Below are positions 56,985-64,000 of a stretch of DNA of 64,000 nucleotides, piece after piece; the stretch's first letter is position 1; every line of letters begins with the position of its first letter. Source of the DNA: Porpolomopsis calyptriformis (taxonomy: Eukaryota; Basidiomycota; Agaricomycetes; Agaricales; Hygrophoraceae); assembly GCA_951640195.1 (NCBI GenBank), contig OX621174.1, positions 558,001 through 622,000 of the forward strand. Direction: 5' to 3'. A model generated the notes under the pieces. That model was not told the origin of the DNA. It searched no databases and was given only the letters and a program-made list of their open reading frames with translations. The position numbers and the translations under genes were made by a program.

Positions 56985-57864
56985 ATGTTTACTCCCTGAC
57001 TTCGAAACTTTTGGAACCATTTTCGGCCGCTCCCTTCTGCGCCTCTACCGATTTACACGTTGCTGGCTTCATTTCCCTTGCCAGGACATCCCAATCAATT
57101 GTCCACATCACTATTCATCATCTGTGATAAGCCTACCCATCCCAATCCATCCCAGTGACTGCCAGCTCATCAGTGGGCACTTGTGGGTGCTTGTTATCAA
57201 CTCCATTCACTGTGGCCATCTGTAACAGCCCCACCACTCCAAACCACCATTCTGTGATCTGACACATCATTCCTGTGCCCACCAACTCAAATCGCACCGA
57301 ATCGCTCCGAAATTGCTTGTGGACGTTAAAGGCCACGTCCGAATCGGGTTCCCTCACTTATACGCTTACTACCTTCGCGGATCATCTGGGAGCGCTCCAT
57401 CATTATCCACCACTCCTATCTACTTCCTAATCATTCCCATTTGTGTTCCATCACTTCCATCGCTCCCAGGACATTGTAATCACTTCAAGACACTCTAGGA
57501 CATGCCCTCTGTGCTCTGGCAAAAATTTGGACTCTTGGGACCTCTCTGGACTCTAGGACTTGATCATTCATCAGTCTGTGCTGTGGCTGTCACTTGTGCA
57601 CATTGGTTTATTGAAAGGAGATTAGAACAAAGTGAAGTGCAGTGAAGTGCTACCTCCCTGGGCTCTCTTATCAGAGTGTTACCCCAGTTACTATTTGGCT
57701 TGGTTCACACCAGTCAGCACCTCTCTCTGCACGCAGTGTTGTAGGGAGATTGGGTTGGCAGGTTTACAGTTGCCTCCCCTTCCAATTCATTGGAAGTAGC
57801 TCCATTATCAACTACCACTGCTAGCACTGATTTCATCAACTTGAGAATAAGCTGGTAGTGTGTG

Positions 57865-58061
57865 TGTATCAAGGCTGGAAGCTACTGCCTTAATAACCAC
57901 ACCTGGTGTCAAGCTTCACTGTCAATACTAAGGATCAGTGAGCTTGACACCAGAGACTTTGGACGCATTTTTGACCAAATAAGAACAAACAAATCAGCCA
58001 CAACTTCGGACTGGTACAAACCAGTACTGCTCTATGCAGAGGAGATCATCACATCCTAACA
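57865..58061 (-). repeat. solo Copia LTR (short form) in the Copia-3 leader
   Basis: 197 bp inverted, flanked by GTGTG (57860-57864, 58062-58066). The empty site is seen at 26820-26830 in Copia-1. Confidence 0.92.
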
Positions 58062-58173
58062 GTGTGAGACCCACAGAAGACTGATTTACTAACCTCACCC
58101 TATCCCTGCCATCCACTACCCCTTTATACTCCATAATCCATTTATCACCTACCTACACACTATCATTATCATC

Positions 58174-59706
58174 ATGTCAGCCTCCACCAGTGAATCAAAG
58201 AGGACATTCCCCTGCCTCACTCCCACTAATTGGGGGTAGTGGGCTGACAACATGGAGGCTTACCTTCACACCAAAGAACTCTGGGAGTATGTGGATGGAT
58301 CTCTGCCTAGACCTACTGCTGCTGACCCTGTCAAACCTACCCCTGCTGAAATCACTGAGCTTAGGGATTGGAACACGAAATTAGGAAGAGCTAGTGGAGA
58401 GATATGGCTTGCCATTGAGGATAACCAGAAGGTGCATGTGAAGGATGCCAAAGCTGACCCTGCAGCAATGTGGGCTAAGTTAGAGGCTGTCCATCTGCAG
58501 AAGAGACCCGGAACCTGCTTCAATGCCTATGATGCGCTGTTCAGTATTAGGTAGGATGATGCTGAAACCCTGCCTGCCTGAATGGCTAGAGCTGATAAAG
58601 CTCTGCAGGATATCAAAGCTCTCTGTCCATCTAACTTCACACTGGACAACCTGGATAAAGAACTTCTCTGCATGACTCTCATCCATGCCCTTCCTGCCGA
58701 ATACAACAACTTTGCATCCTCCCTCCTACTCATTGACTCCCTCAATATCGATAAACTCCAATCTGCCTTCCAGAATGAAGAGAGCCAGTGGCTTGCCAGA
58801 AGTGTCTCCTCCTCATCTCCCAGCCTTGCCTACCAATCATCATCATCTGCTCTGCATTGCTCCTTCTGTGGCAAAACCAACCACACAGAGGACAAGTGCT
58901 TCAAGAAGCAGAAGGCCTCTGCTGATGCCAAACAGCAGACTGCCCAATGGCAAGGATGTGGTCGAGGTGCTAGGGGTAGAGGCAACAAGCCTGCTGCAAA
59001 AGAAGCATCTGAAGATACCACCAATGCCAATACTGCCACCATTGAATTTGCTGGTCATGCAAGTGCTCTCTCTTCATCCCATCACTCCCTATGGCTCAAG
59101 TCTCAATCCTGTGCTGACTGGAACACTGATACAGGTGCTACATCACATATGACCCCTCACAAACACTGGTTTCACTCATATTCTCCCCATGTCACTGCTA
59201 TTCAACTAGCTGACCATTCAACAATCTACTCTGCTGGTATTGGTTCAGTTGAGTTCCAACCAGTCATAGATGGTATACCCAAGTGACCAGTTGTATTTCA
59301 TGATGTACTCCATGTCCCTGATCTTGGCAGTAATCTACTTTCACTCTTCCACCTTACTTGTGTTAAACAATATACCATTTCAATCCAACAATCTTGAGTT
59401 GAGTTGTATTATCACAATGAACTCCATTTCACTGCCACCATCAATGAGCGCAATGTTGGCTATCTTGATGGCAAGATCGTTGTTCCTCAGTCAGCTCTGT
59501 CAGCTCAGTCAACCATTCCCTTGGATCTTACTCTGTGGCATCAGCATTGCTCTCACCTTAACTTTGGTGATTTGAAGCATATGCACCTCCATAAGCTTGT
59601 CTCAGGCATGGTCATCCAGTCCAACTCACCTCCAGAACCTATCTGTGAGCCATGCATCTTTGGAAAGCAGCACCATCATAATATTCCTAAGACTGCCTCT
59701 CATTGA
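58174..59706 (+). pseudogene. Copia-3 gag, protease and pre-integrase region
   Basis: ATG 58174. Gag reads through stops at about 58237 (Gln in Copia-1), 58552 and 58579, then stays open to TGA 59284-59286. The knuckle CSFCGKTNHTEDKC and the protease site DTGATSHM are intact, unlike Copia-1. The pre-integrase zinc region ends at the TGA 59704-59706 shared by all copies. Confidence 0.88.
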
Positions 59707-60014
59707 ACCTCTCTTCTTGCACTTGTCCACATAGACTTAAAGGGCCCTCTCCCTGTTCAGACACCAGAGGGATACCATTATTGGCAACCCTTCATTGATG
59801 ACAAGTCAAGGTTCATGGTGATTGCTTTCCTGAGATGTAAAACAGAAGCTCTTGTTGCATTCAAGCAATTCAAGGCTTATGCTGAGACCAAGCTTGGAAG
59901 ACGCCTTCAGATGTCTAGGGATAATAAAGGAGGTGAATTTATCAGTAGGGAGTTCAACCAGTTCTGTGCAGACCATGGTATTCTGCATCAGCACACTGAG
60001 CTAAATGAACCTCA
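59707..60014 (+). pseudogene. Copia-3 integrase, truncated
   Basis: The core starts (LVHIDLKGPL, where the first-Asp block is kept; SRDNKGGEF) and is cut at 60014 before the catalytic Glu. The next base onwards is Copia-2 linker on the other strand. Confidence 0.85.
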
Positions 60015-61172
60015 TTGACTGGAGATAATGGAGGTGAATGCATTTGGTGAGAAGCAGGAGGTGACATTGCAAGTGGGTCAGGAGTAGAAGCAGGTGGAGA
60101 AGCACTATTTGGAGTTGGAGAGGGAGTGGATTGGGGAGGCACAGAGGATTGACGACCAAGTAGAGTCTCATTAAGGGAGCCTTGAGGATGACTAGCACGA
60201 GGAGGGTTTTGATGTCTTGAAGGTCCAGGTGGATCAGAGGCAGGTGCCTTATGTGCAGAAGGAACTGGGACAGCAAGAGGTAGATTGGGACCAGGTATAG
60301 GTGCAATTTGTGGCAAAGGTAGTACTGGATGTGGTGCTGTATCATCACTATGGTTATCCTCTCCCCCTTGATCCAGCACCACTACAGATGGTTCAGAGGG
60401 TGCAGAGCAATCAGGTAATATGGAAGGGGAAGAGACCAGATTTATAGCCACAGTAGATTTGCCAGGAAAGCACCTTTCATCAAACACAGCATGACTGCTG
60501 ATAATGATCTTCTTAGCCACTTGGGTCCCAGAACTTCCATGCTTTCACACCATCAGGGTAACCAACAAAGATGCACTTCCTAGAATGAGGTTGGAGTGCT
60601 TTCCTCTTCTCTTGGCACACTAGCACATAGGCAAGGCAGCCAAAGATACAGAAGTAAGAGATGTCTGGTTTCTTCCCTTTCCAGTGGAAATATGGAGTGT
60701 CCCCACTCAAAGCAGAAGTGGGTGTCCTGTTCCTGGTATGCACATAGGTAGAGACAGCAAGTGCCCAAAAGGAGGGAGGGAGTTTTGCCTGAACCAGGAG
60801 TGTAGTGGCAGCAGCAGCAATATCTTCATTTGCGTGCTCAGCTACTCCATTTTGATGAGGTTCATTTAGCTCAGTGTGCTGATGCAGAATACCATGGTCT
60901 GCACAGAACTGGTTGAACTCCCTACTGATAAATTCACCTCCTTTATTATCCCTAGACATCTGAAGGCGTCTTCCAAGCTTGGTCTCAGCATAAGCCTTGA
61001 ATTGCTTGAATGCAACAAGAGCTTCTGTTTTACATCTCAGGAAAGCAATCACCATGAACCTTGACTTGTCATCAATGAAGGGTTGCCAATAATGGTATCC
61101 CTCTGGTGTCTGAACAGGGAGAGGGCCCTTTAAGTCTATGTGGACAAGTGCAAGAAGAGAGGTTCAATGAGA
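60015..61172 (-). pseudogene. Copia-2 integrase and Pro-rich linker
   Basis: Minus-strand integrase with SRDNKGGEF, QNGVAEHANED (catalytic Glu kept) and FWALAVSTYVHTRNRTPTSA, then KCIFVGYPDGVKAWKFWDP. A 1-bp insertion near 60525 shifts the frame into the Pro/Ser-rich linker, which stops at the junction 60015 after LSPVNE. Confidence 0.85.
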
Positions 61173-62245
61173 GGCAGTCTTAGGAATATTATGATGGTGC
61201 TGCTTTCCAAAGATGCATGGCTCACAGATAGGTTCTGGAGGTGAGTTGGACTGGATGACCATGCCTGAGACAAGCTTATGGAGGTGCATATGCTTCAAAT
61301 CACCAAAGTTAAGGTGAGAGCAATGCTGATGCCACAGAGTAAGATCCAAGGGAATGGTTGACTGAGCTGACAGAGCTGACTGAGGAACAACGATCTTGCC
61401 ATCAAGATAGCCAACATTGCGCTCATTGATGGTGGCAGTGAAATGGAGTTCATTGTGATAATACAACTCAACTCAAGATTGTTGGATTGAAATGGTATAT
61501 TGTTTAACACAAGTAAGGTGGAAGAGTGAAAGTAGATTACTGCCAAGATCAGGGACATGGAGTACATCATGAAATACAACTGGTCACTTGGGTATACCAT
61601 CTATGACTGGTTGGAACTCAACTGAACCAATACCAGCAGAGTAGATTGTTGAATGGTCAGCTAGTTGAATAGCAGTGACATGGGGAGAATATGAGTGAAA
61701 CCAGTGTTTGTGAGGGGTCATATGTGATGTAGCACCTGTATCAGTGTTCCAGTCAGCACAGGATTGAGACTTGAGCCATAGGGAGTGATGGGATGAAGAG
61801 AGAGCACTTGCATGACCAGCAAATTCAATGGTGGCAGTATTGGCATTGGTGGTATCTTCAGATGCTTCTTTTGCAGCAGGCTTGTTGCCTCTACCCCTAG
61901 CACCTCGACCACATCCTTGCCATTGGGCAGTCTGCTGTTTGGCATCAGCAGAGGCCTTCTGCTTCTTGAAGCACTTGTCCTCTGTGTGGTTGGTTTTGCC
62001 ACAGAAGGAGCAAAGCAGAGCAGATGATGATGATTGGTAGGCAAGGCTGGGAGATGAGGAGGAGACACTTCTGGCAAGCCACTGGCTCTCTTCATTCTGG
62101 AAGGCAGATTGGAGTTTATCGATATTGAGGGAGTCAATGAGTAGGAGGGAGGATGCAAAGTTGTTGTATTCGGCAGGAAGGGCATGGATGAGAGTCATGC
62201 AGAGAAGTTCTTTGTCCTCTTTGATTCATTGGTGAAGGCTGACAT
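61173..62245 (-). pseudogene. Copia-2 gag (deleted), protease, pre-integrase region
   Basis: ATG 62245 (MSAFTNESK), then a deletion of about 450 bp near 62212-62220 joins the start of gag to its last third (KELLCMTLIHALPAEYNN). The knuckle and DTGATSHM protease site are intact. TGA near 61584 and the shared TGA near 61173 interrupt. Otherwise almost identical to Copia-3. Confidence 0.87.
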
Positions 62246-63385
62246 GATGATGATGATGGTGTGTAGGTAGGTGACAAATGGATTATGGTGTATAAAGGGG
62301 TAGTGGATGGTAGGGATAGGGTGAGGTTGGTAAATCAGTCTTCTGTGGGTCTCACACATACTACCAGCTTATTCTCAAGTTGATGAAATCAGTGCTAGCA
62401 GTGGTAGTTGATAATGGAGCTACTTCCAATGAATTGGAAGGGGAGGCAACTGTAAACCCGCCCACCCAATCTCCCTACAACACTGCGTGCAGAGAGAGGT
62501 GCTGACTGGTGTAAACCAAGCCAAATAGCAACTGGGGTAACACTCTGATAAGAGAGCCCAGGGAGGTAGCACTTCACTGCACTTCACTTTGTTCTAATCT
62601 CCTTTCAATAAACCAATGTGCACAGTGACAGCCACAGCACAGACTGATGAATGATCAAGTCCTAGAGTCCAGAGAGGTCCCAAGAGTCCAAATTTTTGCT
62701 AGAGCACAGAGGGTACGTCCTAGAGTGTCTTGAAGCGATTACAATGTCCTGGGAGTGATGGAAGCGATGGAACACGAATGGGAATGATTAGGAGGTAGAT
62801 AGGAGTGGTGGATAATGATGGAGCGCTCCCGGATGATCCGCGAAGGCAGTACGCGTATACCCGAGAGAACCCGATTCGGACGTGGCCTTTAACGTCCACA
62901 AGCAATTTCGGAGCGATTCGGTGCAATTTGAGTTGGTGGGCACAGGAATGATGTGTCAGATCACAGAATGGTGGTTTGGAGTGGTGGGGCTGTTACAGAT
63001 GGCCACAATGAATGGAGTTGATAACAAGCACCCACAAGTGTCCACAAGTGCCCACTGATGAGCTGGCAGTCACTGGGATGGATTGGGATGGGTAGGCCCT
63101 ATCACAGATGGTGAATGGTGATGTGTATAATTGATTGGGATGTCCTGGCAAGGGAAATGAAGCCAGCAATGTGTAAATTGGTGGAGGCGCAGAAGGGAGC
63201 ATCCGAAAATGGTCCCAAAAGTTTCGAAGTCAGGAAATGAAAATTTGGTGAGGACCAGGGTGATTTATATCACTAGTGCTGGTGAGAGGTCTGGAGAGTG
63301 GTTTGTAATGGTCCAGGAGTATGCAGGAGCTGTTAGACACAATAGGGGGTGATTTTAGGTGAAATTTGCAGCAGGGCTCATAACC
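62246..63385 (-). other. Copia-2 untranslated leader and primer-binding site
   Basis: Inverted match of 56582-58173 without the two solo LTRs. The primer site is read on minus from 63385 (GGTTATGAGCCCTGC). The empty site of the 57865 LTR is at about 62355-62363. Confidence 0.85.
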
Positions 63386-63643
63386 TATTAAGGCTGGAAG
63401 CTACTCCCTTAAGAACCACGCCTGGTGTCAAGCTTGACTGTCAATACTAATAAAATGGTTATATAAATACAGGGAGGTACTAACCTGGTGTCAAGCTTCA
63501 CTGTCAATACTAAGGAACAGTGAGCTTGACACCAGAGACTTTGGACGCATTTTTGAACAAATAAGAACAAACAAATCAGCCACAACTTCGGACTGGTACA
63601 AACCAGTACTGCTCTATGCATAGGAGATCATCACATCCTAACA
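63386..63643 (-). repeat. Copia-2 5' LTR, long form
   Basis: 258 bp inverted LTR, with TATTAAGG in place of TATCAAGG at its inner edge. It adjoins the interior of element C. Confidence 0.88.
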
Positions 63644-64000
63644 ACAATTGCAAACCTTAAATTGGAGGCTGTGAACAATAGAAAAAGGGGGTGACTGCCG
63701 AGGCTGACTCATAATGACTCCTACTTTAGAAATACTATATAAACCCTGAGGGCGAAGTGGATCATTACTTTGTTCTCCTGTGAGACTACTTGTAGTAGTA
63801 CAAACACAATCAGAATTATCAGACTTCTTTTCCATCAGACAAGGAAAGAGAAACATAAACCCGAAACAATTGAGCTAACTGTTCATACTTATATTCCCTA
63901 AACTCTCAGCAGAGGCATGCAATAGATTTAACCCACAATAGAACTTCTTTATAGAAGTCAAACTTAACACTGAAGGAATCATTACCCTTTATGAAGATGT
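63644..64000 (+). mobile_element. 1.7-kb TGTCA element, copy C (partial)
   Basis: Starts abruptly in the promoter region (match to 24611 of copy A onward), includes the CTATATAAAC TATA box (about 63734) and the start of ORF 2, and is cut by the window end. The half with the zinc-knuckle gene is missing left of the Copia LTR. ORF 2 is damaged near its start. Confidence 0.85.

Larger units (their letters stand above)
56387..60014 (+). mobile_element. Copia-3: plus-strand 5' half of Copia (LTR to integrase), 3' truncated
   Basis: Starts with a complete short LTR and ends abruptly inside integrase after HTELNEP, with no RT, RNase H or 3' LTR. It contains two further solo LTRs in its leader. It pairs as an inverted repeat with 60856-63385. 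Confidence 0.88.
54552..63643 (-). mobile_element. Copia-2: minus-strand Copia interrupted by an inverted partial copy
   Basis: Long-form LTRs stand at both ends (63386-63643 and 54552-54808), with primer site, leader, gag to the integrase-RT linker at 60015-63385 and RT/RNase H at 54809-56386. A plus-strand Copia fragment (56387-60014) sits in the middle, replacing about 210 bp of the linker. The flanks of the two LTRs do not match (partial element C versus Tc1-like C), so this is not a simple insertion. Confidence 0.85.

Noticed and set aside
56387..60014. Copia-3 as an independent full-length element
   Set aside because: No RT, RNase H, polypurine tract or 3' LTR on the plus strand; the sequence turns back into Copia-2 at 60015.

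Overview
The window is a transposable-element graveyard from a filamentous fungus, most probably an agaricomycete basidiomycete. The support is the Ty3/Gypsy family with a long proline-rich block between protease and reverse transcriptase, a PIF/Harbinger element with short introns and two convergent genes, 40-70 bp introns with GT..AG ends, and fungal pogo/Fot1 and Tc1/mariner transposases. I find no undamaged host gene. The only candidate of possible host origin is a broken Mug135-like gene at 41.9-42.7 kb.

Layout. 190-9445 is a decayed Gypsy element (Gypsy-1), followed by a probable LTR at 9.48-10.52 kb. 10.5-12.8 kb is decayed repeat, including an inverted copy of the same LTR. 12816-16476 is a nearly intact PIF/Harbinger transposon. 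16.5-21.16 kb is AT-rich and heavily mutated, with traces of one or more intron-bearing minus-strand genes. 21163-25670 is Gypsy-2 (LTR, gag, start of protease), whose gag is split by a 1694-bp element A. 25671-31597 is a Ty1/Copia element (Copia-1). 31.66-32.87 kb is an internally deleted pogo-like transposase. 33007-41571 is a chromodomain-bearing Gypsy-3 whose gag is split by element B, the second copy of the 1.7-kb element. 43.5-45.0 kb holds Copia gag and LTR debris. 45173-48635 is a pogo-like element carrying a solo LTR. 50549-51783 and 52235-54551 are Tc1-like elements, the latter split by a long-TIR mariner-like element at 52290-53896. 54552-63643 is a minus-strand Copia interrupted by a truncated plus-strand Copia, which makes a giant inverted repeat. 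63644 to the window end is a third, partial copy (C) of the 1.7-kb element.

The nesting is resolved almost to the base. Target-site duplications are visible for A (CTCCT), B (GCATC), three solo LTRs (GTTAC, ATGTT, GTGTG) and the TA-inserting elements. Nearly all interrupting stops are Q or W codons turned to TAG/TAA, and aligned Copia copies differ mainly by CpA-to-TpA (TpG-to-TpA) changes, a RIP-like pattern.

The best candidate for something undescribed is the 1.7-kb element A/B/C. It has TGTCA..TGACA ends, a 5-bp duplication, a spliced zinc-knuckle-like gene, a divergent second ORF running to the element end, and a shared promoter region with two opposed TATA boxes around an inverted repeat. 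Both complete copies lie inside gag genes of other retroelements.
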